The notes under the pieces: model-generated
The model's database searches: none
What the model was told of the DNA's origin: nothing
The model's input: the letters and a program-made list of their open reading frames with translations, nothing else
Assembly (NCBI GenBank): GCA_946406275.1
Contig: CAMJJZ010000032.1
Coordinates: 1 to 11,781 of the forward strand
Source: an uncultured Bacteroidales bacterium
GTDB taxonomy: Bacteria > Bacteroidota > Bacteroidia > Bacteroidales > UBA932
DNA: 11,781 bases
Direction: 5' to 3'
Part shown: piece by piece, positions 1-7,788 of the stretch
Position numbering within the stretch: the first letter of the stretch is position 1
Layout of the letters: every line of letters begins with the position of its first letter
Program-made: the position numbers and the translations under genes

Positions 1-55
1 GGGACATCAGCCGCACTTTGCCAGTTTGCTTGTTAGCTTGAGTGCAAGTTTTTAT

Positions 56-63
56 TATATTTG
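56..63 (+). promoter_or_regulatory. Promoter -7 box of the CotH-family gene
   Basis: TATATTTG matches the Bacteroidota -7 consensus TAnnTTTG. No clear TTTG/TTG lies at the expected 19-21 base distance upstream; TTG at 30-32 is 23 bases away. The box ends only five bases before the ATG at 69, so the expected transcription start falls almost on the start codon. Just upstream, 35-50 form a weak 6-bp hairpin (AGCTTG/CAAGTT) followed by Ts, which could be the end of an upstream gene outside the window. Confidence 0.6.
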
Positions 64-68
64 CAGTT

Positions 69-1574
69 ATGAGAGTGAAACTTACGGTCCTTGCGTGCTT
101 GCTTGCCCTGGTGTATTCCTGCACCGGGGAGGACGTGCCTGAGGAAACATACGGGACTTCCCTCACGGACTTCAGGGTGCTTGTGGATGGTAAAGAATAC
201 CAGCCTATAGACACTACGGGCAGTCAGATTACGGTTTTTGTGCCGGGCGGAACAGATGTGAGACACATCACGGCCATGTTCCAGGACGATGCTTTCTCCG
301 TCACGGTTAAAGGCACCAAGCAAGTAAGCGGAGAGACCGTGAACGATTTCACTGATTACAAAAAGGGCGTCGTCTACCGCCTCGAGTCCGGTGACGGCAA
401 ATCAAAGAACTATACAGTAAGGGTCCTTGCAACCAAGCTGCCGGTAGTGTCTGTTGTCACATCCACGCCCGGTACCATCAAGGACAAGGTGAATTGGCGG
501 GACGCCACAATCAGGATAGGCAATACGGACGGCACCTTCACTGAACTGGGAAAGACCGGTATCCGCGGCAGGGGCAACTGGACCTGGGACAAATACCCCA
601 AAAAGCCCTATGCTCTCAAGCTGGACAGCAAAAAGGCCGTTTTGGGAATGCCGGCCCACAAGCGCTGGGTGCTTCTGGCGCTGTACCGCGGATTCATAGG
701 CAATGCCCTCATGTTCGAGGCCACGCGTCGCGCCCCGGCCCTTGACTGGGCCCCCAGGGGCTGCTTCGTGGAACTGGTCCTAAACGGCAAGTTCATGGGG
801 ATGTACTACCTCTGCGAGCATATCAAAATAGATAAGAACAGGGTGAATATCTCCAAGCTTGAAACCACGGACGTCAACTATCCTGAGGTGTCCGGCGGTT
901 ACCTTCTGGAGTACGACGAGCTCTATGACGAGGACTACAAGTTCATGTCTTCCGGATTCAACCTACCGGTACAGCTCAAATCTCCTGACGATGACGTCCC
1001 GGACCAGCAATTCGGCTACATCCGTGACTTCATAAACGACATGGAAGCGGAGATCCTCAAGATTGGCTCCGGGGAGGAAAGCCATTACCGGGACTATATG
1101 GACATCGACACCTTCGCTGAGTACTGGATGGTCCTGGAGACAGTTGGCAACTATGAGGCCTACAAGCCCCGGAGCGTTAAGATGTACAAGGGCCGTGACG
1201 GAGTTGACAGCCCGGCAGGTACTGTGAGCAAACTCAAGGCCGGTCCGCTGTGGGACCAGGAGCTGTTCCAGGTGGAGAAGAGGTTCAATTCCAAGGACAT
1301 GTACTACTACAAGTACTTGTTCAAGGATCCCGTCTTTGTGGAGACCGTCAAGTCAAGATGGCCCGCATACAGGGACAACATCCTTGGGAACGATACCTAC
1401 AATAGCTTTGTAAATTACCTGAACGATATGGTAACCCTCATCCGTGAGAGCGCCAACCGGGACACCAATCTCTGGAGCAATGAATACTTCACCCTCAGCG
1501 GCGAAGTGTCCCCCGTAAAGAGCAAGTTCGTTTCCAAGATTAACTGGATGGACAGCCAGATTTCAGGGATGTGA
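69..1574 (+). CDS. CotH-kinase-family surface lipoprotein
   Basis: This 501-residue protein is a probable outer-surface lipoprotein: residues 1-18 form a signal peptide ending in the lipobox VYSC (Cys18). Residues about 30-122 look like a beta-sandwich adhesion or Ig-like module. Residues about 125-500 match the CotH family, protein kinase-like enzymes first described in spore coats and common as secreted proteins in Bacteroidota. Visible family signatures are GIRGRGNWTW (164-173) with KKPYALKL, FVELVLNGKFMGMYYLCEHI (233-252), GGYLLEYDE (276-284) and GPLWDQE (392-398). The last usually reads WDxD, a metal-binding signature; here the second Asp is Glu. I chose ATG 69 over an in-frame ATG at 42 because the promoter box lies between them and the signal peptide starts cleanly at 69. 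The natural substrate is unknown. It appears monocistronic. Confidence 0.88.
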   Translation: MRVKLTVLACLLALVYSCTGEDVPEETYGTSLTDFRVLVDGKEYQPIDTTGSQITVFVPGGTDVRHITAMFQDDAFSVTVKGTKQVSGETVNDFTDYKKGVVYRLESGDGKSKNYTVRVLATKLPVVSVVTSTPGTIKDKVNWRDATIRIGNTDGTFTELGKTGIRGRGNWTWDKYPKKPYALKLDSKKAVLGMPAHKRWVLLALYRGFIGNALMFEATRRAPALDWAPRGCFVELVLNGKFMGMYYLCEHIKIDKNRVNISKLETTDVNYPEVSGGYLLEYDELYDEDYKFMSSGFNLPVQLKSPDDDVPDQQFGYIRDFINDMEAEILKIGSGEESHYRDYMDIDTFAEYWMVLETVGNYEAYKPRSVKMYKGRDGVDSPAGTVSKLKAGPLWDQELFQVEKRFNSKDMYYYKYLFKDPVFVETVKSRWPAYRDNILGNDTYNSFVNYLNDMVTLIRESANRDTNLWSNEYFTLSGEVSPVKSKFVSKINWMDSQISGM

Positions 1575-1586
1575 TATCCGGCAGTA

Positions 1587-1617
1587 TTGTTTTTTATCAG
1601 CGAAATTACTATTTTTG
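1587..1617 (+). promoter_or_regulatory. Promoter of the udp-like / DUF4015 unit
   Basis: TTG at 1587-1589 and TATTTTTG at 1610-1617 are separated by 20 bases, a good match to the Bacteroidota housekeeping promoter (TTTG, N19-21, TAnnTTTG). Transcription should start near 1623-1625, giving a short AT-rich leader before ATG 1639. It also argues against the in-frame upstream start at 1615. Confidence 0.75.
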
Positions 1618-1638
1618 CTTATTGAAGCAATTACAGTT

Positions 1639-2523
1639 ATGAGAATACCTGAATCAGAACTTATCATCAACTCTGACGGCTCCGTTTTCCACATTCATCT
1701 CAAGCCGGAAGAACTTGCAGACAACGTGATCATGGTGGGAGACCCCTCCCGCGTGGACATGATCGGCGAATACCTTACGGACATTGAGTTCCGCCACGAA
1801 TCCCGTGAATTCGTGTCCATCACCGGCAAGCGCAACGGAAAGCGCATCACAGCCCTTTCCCACGGCATCGGCCCGGACAATATCGATATTGTTATGACGG
1901 AACTGGACGCCCTTGCAAACGTGGATTTCAAGACCCGCGAGGTAAAGCCCGTGCACAAGGCCCTGAACATCCTCCGCATTGGCACCTCCGGCGCCCTGCA
2001 TGCAGATATTCCCCTGGGAAGCTACGTCCTTGCACACATCAGCGTGGGCTTCGACGGCGTCATGAACTGGTATGGCAACCGTGAAAAGGTCACCATCCCG
2101 GAGGTGGAAAGCGCCTTCAAGAAGCACATGGGCTGGCTTGACGTTCTGCCTTCACCTTACTTTGTAAAGGCTTCACCCAAGATCATCAACCTCATGAAGG
2201 ACGTAACCGTAAAGGGTGTCACCATCTCCGCAAACGGTTTCTATGGCCCTCAGGGCCGCGTGGTACGCGTGCCGCTGGCAATGCCCAACATGCTTCAGGA
2301 CATTGAGAGCTTCCGCTTCTCCACCGGCGGTGAAGATTATCGCATCACCAACTTCGAGATGGAGAGTTCTCCTCTTGCCGGCCTTGCCGCACACCTTGGC
2401 CACAACGCCTCCACGGTATGCTGCATCATTGCAAACCGCTACCTCAAGAGCTCCAACCCGGACTACAAACCCGCCATCCGCAAGCTTGTGGAACTTGCAG
2501 TAGACAGAATGTCAACACTTTAA
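1639..2523 (+). CDS. udp: Uridine phosphorylase-type nucleoside phosphorylase
   Basis: This is a 294-residue member of the PNP/UDP phosphorylase superfamily, a cytoplasmic enzyme that splits a nucleoside with phosphate to give a free base and (deoxy)ribose 1-phosphate for pyrimidine salvage. Visible motifs are the phosphate-binding GDPSR (34-38), RIGTSG (113-118), the Gln-x-Arg pair in FYGPQGR (Q205, R207) that reads uracil in uridine phosphorylases, and FEMESS (239-244), which binds the ribose. Length is somewhat above the 250-260 of E. coli Udp. The Q-x-R pair is why I prefer uridine over purine nucleosides, but specificity is inferred. The ATG at 1639 lies 22 bases after a strong promoter. 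The stop is six bases before the next start, so the two genes are probably co-transcribed. Confidence 0.85.
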   Translation: MRIPESELIINSDGSVFHIHLKPEELADNVIMVGDPSRVDMIGEYLTDIEFRHESREFVSITGKRNGKRITALSHGIGPDNIDIVMTELDALANVDFKTREVKPVHKALNILRIGTSGALHADIPLGSYVLAHISVGFDGVMNWYGNREKVTIPEVESAFKKHMGWLDVLPSPYFVKASPKIINLMKDVTVKGVTISANGFYGPQGRVVRVPLAMPNMLQDIESFRFSTGGEDYRITNFEMESSPLAGLAAHLGHNASTVCCIIANRYLKSSNPDYKPAIRKLVELAVDRMSTL

Positions 2524-2529
2524 GCAAAA

Positions 2530-4242
2530 GTGAATAAAGGTATATTATTGCGTAACGTGCTCCTGCTAGCGGCCGTTACGCTTTTTTCTTGCAGCAGGGA
2601 GCCGGAGTACGACGCCTGGGCTGCCGGGGAATCGGCACAGATTCCCGTACTGGAAAAAGCCGGGAAAAAAGAATTCGTGAAGGCGGAGCCTATAGTGCGC
2701 GGAAGTCTACTCAGGGTCTCCACCGGCAAATCTGAGACTGTAGACGGCATAAAGTATCTCTTCGCATCCTGCGGAGACAGGAAAATCCTGGTCCCGGAAG
2801 CCTCCATGGCCTCCAGCCTTGAGGAAACCGTCCGCGAGAAGGAACTCTGGGTCCAGACCGGGGCCTCTCTCATTGACGATACCTTATCGTCCCACATTGG
2901 CGCCTTTGCCCGCAAGGGGAACCGCTTGGAGGTGCTGGGGCACGACCGCCTGCTCCCAGACGGCCGCGTACACCGCTACAACGTGCGCATGGGCAAGGCG
3001 GAAGGCTGGATCTTCGGCAAGTACGCCGTCCTCACGGAAGAGGAGGCCAAGGAACGTTTCTCCCAGTTTGACGAGGCCCACGCCGCCGTGCGCAATTCCT
3101 TCAAGGGCGGAGAGGCATCCGGCTGCGAATTCCGCCCCTATGAGAAGCCCGTCTTCAAGGACAGGCCCATGCCGGACCCGGTGAACGCCTTCTACCTCAC
3201 CATCTCCCCGGTGGGCCTCCGCCGCATAGACGACTACATAGCCCTGGCGGACAGCACCCGCATAAACGCTTTCGTAATAGATATAAAGGACGATCAGTGC
3301 CCCGGCTACAAGGCCGAGGCCATGGAGAAGCACTCCCCCACCAACTTCAAGCACGCCGGCTCCACCAAGGAGGCCCTGTACAAGGAAGTTGTGGAAAAGC
3401 TCCACGCCAGGGGCTACTACGTCATTGGCCGAATCACCTGCTTCAAGGACGGCTACTACGCCCAGGACCATACCTCATCGGCAATAAGCATGAAGGCCGA
3501 TGGAAAGCCTTTCCTCCACAACGACACCTACTGGCCCAGCGCCTACGCCCGCGACGTTTGGCAGTTCAACGTGGAGCTGGCCAAGGAATCGGTCCGGAAA
3601 TTCGGGCTGGACGAGATCAACTTCGACTACGTCCGCTTCCCGGACAAGCTCATAAGCCTGGACGATGACATAGACTACCACAACCGCTACGGCGAATCCA
3701 AGGTCCAGGCCATCCAGAACTTCGTCCGCTACGCCTGCGACGAGCTCCACGAGCTTGGCGTTTACGTGTCCGTGGACGTCTTCGGGGAATCCGCCAATCC
3801 CGGCTACACCACCGCCTACGGCCAGTACTGGCCGGCCATCTCCACCATTGCCGACGCCATCTGCGCCATGCCCTACCCGGACCATTTCGCAGACCATTAC
3901 TACGGCATTTCCAAGCCATGGAACCACCCGTACGAGATCCTTAAGGCCTGGGGAAAACGCGTCCAGGGCCGCCAGGAGGTCACGGCCACCCCCGCCAAGG
4001 TCCGCACCTGGATCCAGGCCTACCACGTGATGCGCTGGGTAGACCCCAACGGCCTTGACAACACCCCCAACTTCATAGAGCGCCAGATACGCGGCCTCTA
4101 CGACGCCGGCCTCACGGGCGGTTACAACACCTGGCTGGCCTCCGGCAACATTGCCGTATACCGCTCCCAGAAGGAAGCCTACGCGCTGGATTACCCGTCG
4201 CTCCCGCCCATAGACAGCCTGAACACTTTCATCACAAAATAA
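2530..4242 (+). CDS. DUF4015 (putative glycoside hydrolase) lipoprotein with SH3-like domain
   Basis: A 570-residue predicted lipoprotein starting at GTG; signal peptide with lipobox LFSC (Cys21). Residues about 105-168 resemble a bacterial SH3 domain, ending in GWIFGKYAVL, of the type that often binds cell wall. Residues about 218-555 match DUF4015, a TIM-barrel family proposed to be glycoside hydrolases. Typical strand motifs are INAFVIDIKDD (245-255), GYYVIGRITCFKD (295-307), GLDEINFDYVRFP (359-371), VYVSVDVFGE (411-420) and the C-terminal GGYNTWLASGN (530-540). Acidic residues in the INFDYVRFP strand are candidates for catalysis, but the substrate is not established. A TTG at 2548 is an alternative start but would shorten the signal peptide. 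It follows the phosphorylase gene by six bases and ends just before a strong terminator. Confidence 0.82.
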   Translation: MNKGILLRNVLLLAAVTLFSCSREPEYDAWAAGESAQIPVLEKAGKKEFVKAEPIVRGSLLRVSTGKSETVDGIKYLFASCGDRKILVPEASMASSLEETVREKELWVQTGASLIDDTLSSHIGAFARKGNRLEVLGHDRLLPDGRVHRYNVRMGKAEGWIFGKYAVLTEEEAKERFSQFDEAHAAVRNSFKGGEASGCEFRPYEKPVFKDRPMPDPVNAFYLTISPVGLRRIDDYIALADSTRINAFVIDIKDDQCPGYKAEAMEKHSPTNFKHAGSTKEALYKEVVEKLHARGYYVIGRITCFKDGYYAQDHTSSAISMKADGKPFLHNDTYWPSAYARDVWQFNVELAKESVRKFGLDEINFDYVRFPDKLISLDDDIDYHNRYGESKVQAIQNFVRYACDELHELGVYVSVDVFGESANPGYTTAYGQYWPAISTIADAICAMPYPDHFADHYYGISKPWNHPYEILKAWGKRVQGRQEVTATPAKVRTWIQAYHVMRWVDPNGLDNTPNFIERQIRGLYDAGLTGGYNTWLASGNIAVYRSQKEAYALDYPSLPPIDSLNTFITK

Positions 4243-4247
4243 AAAAA

Positions 4248-4274
4248 AGCCCCGGTCTTCAACGAACCGGGGCT
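4248..4274. terminator. Bidirectional intrinsic terminator
   Basis: A perfect 9-bp stem (AGCCCCGGT 4248-4256 with ACCGGGGCT 4266-4274) closes a 9-base loop. An A run precedes it (from 4241) and a TTTTT run follows (4277-4281), so it has a U-tract in both directions. It sits between the stops of two convergent genes (4242 on plus, 4294 on minus) and should end both transcripts. Confidence 0.9.
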
Positions 4275-4293
4275 GATTTTTAAGAGTCAGATT

Positions 4294-5748
4294 CTATCTG
4301 TAAACGTTGTACTGGCTGTACAGGGAACCGTACATCTGTCCAAGGACTTCCAGGAAAGGCTGGCCGTCGAAGACGGTGGTGCGGTATACTGTGTTGTCCA
4401 CCAGGTAGTACTCGATACCGTTCATGACGATGATCTCGTAGTCGTCAGGCAGGGAGGTCACAAGGGCGCCTGCAGGAGGGACGATGGTGGAGTATGCACC
4501 GGAGGCGCTCACAGTGTAGAAGACGCCGTCCTGGTAGAAGTAGTCAGACCCTGCGTATGCGTAGCTCTGTACGAGGCCAAGCTTGTTGGCGAGTTCGTAG
4601 GAGGTAAGTGCACGGGTGCTGTTAAGAGCGTAGTTTGCGTAGCGTGCGGCCTCACGGGCGTTGTGCTGTGCGATGATCAGGTTCTGGCGTGCAATTGCAT
4701 TGTAGTAGTCGAACACTGCGTTGTAGGTGCGGTAGGTGTCGCAGTAGTATGCGAACCTCACTGCCCTGAACAGAGCCCTGTCAATTGCAACCTCCAGAGG
4801 AGTGCCGAAAGGAGGACGGCAGATTACGTAAGCGCTTCCGAAAGGACGGTAGTAAACGCCGTTGTATACGTAATAGTCGATGCCCCAATGGCTGATGTGA
4901 CGCCAGCTGGGAGGTATGCTGTGGATCCTGTAGCCATAGTAGTGAGGATGATCTCCCCAGAAGTAGCCGGGACGGTCCCAAGGCATAGGATCGCGATGAC
5001 GGGGTGCTACCCTGTACATGTCGTGGCGGTCGTCTACGCGGTAGTCGTTAGTGTAACGATAGTTGTAGCCGTCATCACGATAGGCGTCTCCCTTGGGCTG
5101 AGCATCGCTTGCAGCGGTGCTGGCGGTGGTGAGGCCGGCCCTGGTTACGTTGGAAGAACGTACCGCAGAGGAGCTCTGGGAAGAGGAAGAGCTGCTTCTT
5201 ACAGCGCTTCCGCTGCTGGAGCTGCTGGAGCGGGTTGCGGAACCGGAAGAACTGCTGCTGGAACGCACTGCGCTGGAGGAGCTGGAGCTTCTGGTGCTGC
5301 TGCTACTGCTGGAGCTGCTGGAGCGAACTGCACTGCCGCTGTTGGAAGAGCTGCTGGAAGAACGGGTTGCGCTGCTGGAGCTGCTGGAGCGAGTTGCGGA
5401 ACCGGAAGTGCTGCTGCTGGAACGGGTGGCACTGGAAGTGCTGGTTCCGGAGCTCTTGCGGGTGTCCTGAGTTGAGGTTGAGCTGCTCCTGGAGGGGCTG
5501 CTGCTGGTAGAGCTGCTGCGGCTGGAGCTTACCGAACTGGAGGAACGGGTTGCGCTGCCGGAGCTGCTGCTGGAAGAACGGGTAGAGCTTGAGCTGCTGC
5601 TACTAGATGAACGGGTAGAGCTCTGTGAAGAGCTGCTTGAGCGGGTTGCGGAGCCGCTGCTGGTTCTGGTCTGTGCGGCCATATGGGGAGCCGTGAGCAA
5701 GGCCATTGCCATTAAGAATGAAGCGGCGTAAGTCATTAACTTTCTCAT
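4294..5748 (-). CDS. Secreted protein with Ser/Arg repeat tract and DUF6515-like C-terminus
   Basis: A 484-residue exported protein. Residues 1-26 form a signal peptide (MRKLMTYAAS..., ending HMAAQ). Residues about 27-203 are a low-complexity tract, mostly Ser runs punctuated by SATR, SAVR and STR; it contains no Cys or aromatic residue. After a linker rich in Asp, Tyr and Arg (204-260) come two related beta modules at 288-317 (YYVYNGVYYRPFGSAYVI...PPFG) and 402-456 (DYFYQDGVFY...VPPAG...NGIEYYLVDNTVYR). The second strongly resembles DUF6515 of Bacteroidota. A helical, Ala/Asn/Tyr-rich segment lies between them (320-395). I chose ATG 5748 over a TTG nine bases upstream because the signal peptide begins there. 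It is 19 bases after namZ on the same strand, so probably the last gene of that operon. Function is unknown; an extended stalk carrying an envelope-binding head is my inference. Confidence 0.82.
   Translation of the reverse strand: MRKLMTYAASFLMAMALLTAPHMAAQTRTSSGSATRSSSSSQSSTRSSSSSSSSSTRSSSSSSGSATRSSSSVSSSRSSSTSSSPSRSSSTSTQDTRKSSGTSTSSATRSSSSTSGSATRSSSSSSATRSSSSSSNSGSAVRSSSSSSSSSTRSSSSSSAVRSSSSSSGSATRSSSSSSGSAVRSSSSSSQSSSAVRSSNVTRAGLTTASTAASDAQPKGDAYRDDGYNYRYTNDYRVDDRHDMYRVAPRHRDPMPWDRPGYFWGDHPHYYGYRIHSIPPSWRHISHWGIDYYVYNGVYYRPFGSAYVICRPPFGTPLEVAIDRALFRAVRFAYYCDTYRTYNAVFDYYNAIARQNLIIAQHNAREAARYANYALNSTRALTSYELANKLGLVQSYAYAGSDYFYQDGVFYTVSASGAYSTIVPPAGALVTSLPDDYEIIVMNGIEYYLVDNTVYRTTVFDGQPFLEVLGQMYGSLYSQYNVYR
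5140..5670 (-). repeat. Degenerate coding repeat (Ser-run / SATR-SAVR units)
   Basis: Inside the preceding gene the DNA is a run of imperfect short repeats built from words such as gctgctgga, gagctgctggagcg and ggttgcggaaccgga on the plus strand. They encode the Ser/Arg tract (residues about 27-203). Units vary in length and codons, so this looks like an old, diverged tandem expansion. The long open frames on the opposite strand here are a by-product of the repeat composition. Confidence 0.85.
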
Positions 5749-5767
5749 AGCATCCAAATTTTAAGTG

Positions 5768-7042
5768 TTACTGATATAAATAATATTTTTGTGAAACCGT
5801 CTTGAAGCTTTCTGCATCCTTGTTCCAATATTCAACGATATCTTCCACTTTGAGACGCTTTCCGAAAGCTATTCTTACATAATCCGTACCACAGACTATG
5901 TCCAGCATCCTGGTTTTCTTCATCGGATAAGGGTTATGATCCGGATAAAGCTCGTGAACTGCCTGAAGGACATAGAATTGCGTGAGCGTGATGGTCGCAC
6001 GCGCGTAGTCTGTAAAAAAGAACTCCACGCCGTGTACCAGCTGGCCGGCAAGGCTGCCGGAGAGGGGTTTATAGTGTATTGTGCGGAACGCAGTTCCGGG
6101 AATGTTATAGCTGTCAAGCTTTGCCTTGAGGGCATCGGCATCTATCCAGGTAGCTGCAAAAGTCTGGAACGGGATGGTGTAACCTACACCTATGTTCAGG
6201 TGACCGAACTCCCCTCCTATGCCGCAGGCGGGATAGCATATTGCGGAGTGGATGGACGGGATGTTGGGCGAAGGAAGCACCCAAGGGAGGCCCGTTTCCT
6301 CATACAGCATATCCCTGTGCCAGCCGCGCATGGGGACTACGTTGAGCTTGCATTTGAGATGCGCTTCCTTGCCGGTCTGGCCGCAGTTGAGGCCTTCCTC
6401 GTTGATGAGGCCGGCAAGCTCGCCAACGGTGAGGCCGTAGACGAAGGGGATGGTGAACTCGCTCACAAAGGAGTGGAATTCAGGTTCAACAAGGGGGCCT
6501 TCCACCTTGAGGCCGCCAAGCGGGTTGGGGCGGTCAAGGACCAGCACTTCTATGCCGGCCTTGGCGCAGGCGCGCATCACAAGACCAAGCGTGGAAATGA
6601 ATGTGTAGCAGCGGGTTCCAACGTCCTGGATGTCATATACCATGACGTCTATGCCCTTTAGCATCTCCTGCGTGGGCTCACGGGTGGCGCCGTACAGGGA
6701 ATACACTGGGAGGCCGGTTGCAGGGTCCGTGCCGCCTTCTACCTTGTCCCCGGCGTAAGCGTCTCCACGCACGCCGTGCTCAGGGCCGAAGAGGGCCACC
6801 AGGTTCACCTGAGGGGCCTTGTACAGGATGTCTATGGTGGAACGGAGGTTCCTGTCCACGCCGCTGGGGTTGGTTACAAGGCCAACCCTCTTGCCCACAA
6901 GTTCCTCGAAGCCGTAGCTCTCGAGGACTTCGATGCCGGTCATGACGGGTTCGCGGACGGGCTTGGCGGGTTTGGCTGCGGACTGGGCGTTTGCGCAGGC
7001 CGCAACGGCAAGCGATGCCAATATGATGATCAGTCGTTTCAT
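5768..7042 (-). CDS. namZ: Exo-beta-N-acetylmuramidase NamZ (GH171, DUF1343)
   Basis: This 424-residue protein matches DUF1343, the NamZ/YbbC family (GH171), which removes MurNAc from the non-reducing ends of peptidoglycan fragments during cell-wall recycling. Family motifs are GLVTNPSG (54-61), ALFGPEHGVRG (83-93, with the presumed catalytic Glu88), VYDIQDVGTR (135-144), LDRPNPLGG (169-177) and SPNIPS (258-263). Residues 1-20 are an export signal. It has both a lipobox-like VAAC (Cys16) and a plausible signal peptidase I site after ANA, so lipoprotein or periplasmic form is open. ATG 7042 overlaps the murI stop in an ATGA junction. A longer frame reaching to 7246 is only murI read in another frame. 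Placement after murI fits a recycling role. Confidence 0.9.
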   Translation of the reverse strand: MKRLIIILASLAVAACANAQSAAKPAKPVREPVMTGIEVLESYGFEELVGKRVGLVTNPSGVDRNLRSTIDILYKAPQVNLVALFGPEHGVRGDAYAGDKVEGGTDPATGLPVYSLYGATREPTQEMLKGIDVMVYDIQDVGTRCYTFISTLGLVMRACAKAGIEVLVLDRPNPLGGLKVEGPLVEPEFHSFVSEFTIPFVYGLTVGELAGLINEEGLNCGQTGKEAHLKCKLNVVPMRGWHRDMLYEETGLPWVLPSPNIPSIHSAICYPACGIGGEFGHLNIGVGYTIPFQTFAATWIDADALKAKLDSYNIPGTAFRTIHYKPLSGSLAGQLVHGVEFFFTDYARATITLTQFYVLQAVHELYPDHNPYPMKKTRMLDIVCGTDYVRIAFGKRLKVEDIVEYWNKDAESFKTVSQKYYLYQ

Positions 7043-7788
7043 ACCAGTGCGAATATTCTTTGCAGGCTCTCCGGCTCTCCGGAGAAGTAAAGGTCTACGG
7101 AAAACGGGCCCACACCGGTCTCTATGCCTCTTTCTTCCAGCACGCGGAGCGTCTGGCGGGCAACGGCGGGGGCGGGGTCTATGACTTGCACGCCGGGGCC
7201 GGCTATGCGCTCGATGACGGGACGGAGGAAGGGATAGTGGGTGCATCCAAGGACTATTATATCGGCCCCTTCCCTGAGCAGGGGCTTGAGGGATTTGCGA
7301 ACTACGGATTCCGCCTCAGGGCCGTCCAGGATGCCGTTTTCCACCAGCTCCACGAAGCCTTTGCCTACGTGCTCAACTATCCGGACATCGTCCTCATAGA
7401 GGCCGCGGGTGGTGAGGTACTTGGAGCCTTTGAGGGTGCCGGCGGTGGCAAGGACGCCTATGACGCCGGTCTTGGTGCCCAGGGCTGCAGGCTTTACGGC
7501 CGGTTCCATGCCTATGAACGGGGTATCCGGGTACTCTGCCCGAAGGGTGGAGATGGCGGCCGCGGTGGCGGTGTTGCAGGCGACCACGATTATATCGGCC
7601 CCCATTCCAAGAAGGATGTCCGTGATGGCGCGGGCGCGGTCCTGGATATACTCCGCGGTCTTTTCACCGTATGGGCAGTGAGCGTTGTCACTGAAATAGA
7701 CGTAGCGCTCCTGGGGAAGCAGTTTCACCAGTTCCCTGTATACGGAGAGGCCTCCGCTGCCGGAATCGAATATGCCTATGGTTGCCAT
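7039..7788 (-). CDS. murI: Glutamate racemase
   Basis: A 249-residue cytoplasmic enzyme that interconverts L- and D-glutamate, supplying D-Glu for the peptidoglycan stem peptide. Motifs are complete: IFDSGSGG (6-13), FSDNAHCPYG (32-41), VVACNTATAA (68-77) with catalytic Cys71, and LGCTHYPFL (180-188) with catalytic Cys182. Length is usual for the family. Its ATG shares a base with the upstream stop (TAATG), and its TGA overlaps the namZ ATG by four bases (ATGA), so translation of all three genes is probably coupled. No other promoter is evident, so it depends on transcription from upstream of the DUF4922 gene. Confidence 0.96.
   Translation of the reverse strand: MATIGIFDSGSGGLSVYRELVKLLPQERYVYFSDNAHCPYGEKTAEYIQDRARAITDILLGMGADIIVVACNTATAAAISTLRAEYPDTPFIGMEPAVKPAALGTKTGVIGVLATAGTLKGSKYLTTRGLYEDDVRIVEHVGKGFVELVENGILDGPEAESVVRKSLKPLLREGADIIVLGCTHYPFLRPVIERIAGPGVQVIDPAPAVARQTLRVLEERGIETGVGPFSVDLYFSGEPESLQRIFALV

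Noticed and set aside
4663..5475. Long plus-strand open frames opposite the Ser-repeat gene (Gly/Ala-rich and Leu/Glu-rich translations).
   Set aside because: They arise from the repeat composition; the minus-strand frame has a signal peptide, recognisable domains and operon context.
5140..5670. Possible CRISPR array from regularly repeated words.
   Set aside because: Repeats are degenerate, in frame and coding, without unique spacers of even length; no cas genes nearby.
7043..7246. Upstream extension of namZ.
   Set aside because: The extension is murI sequence read in another frame; the signal peptide starts at 7042 with an ATGA overlap.
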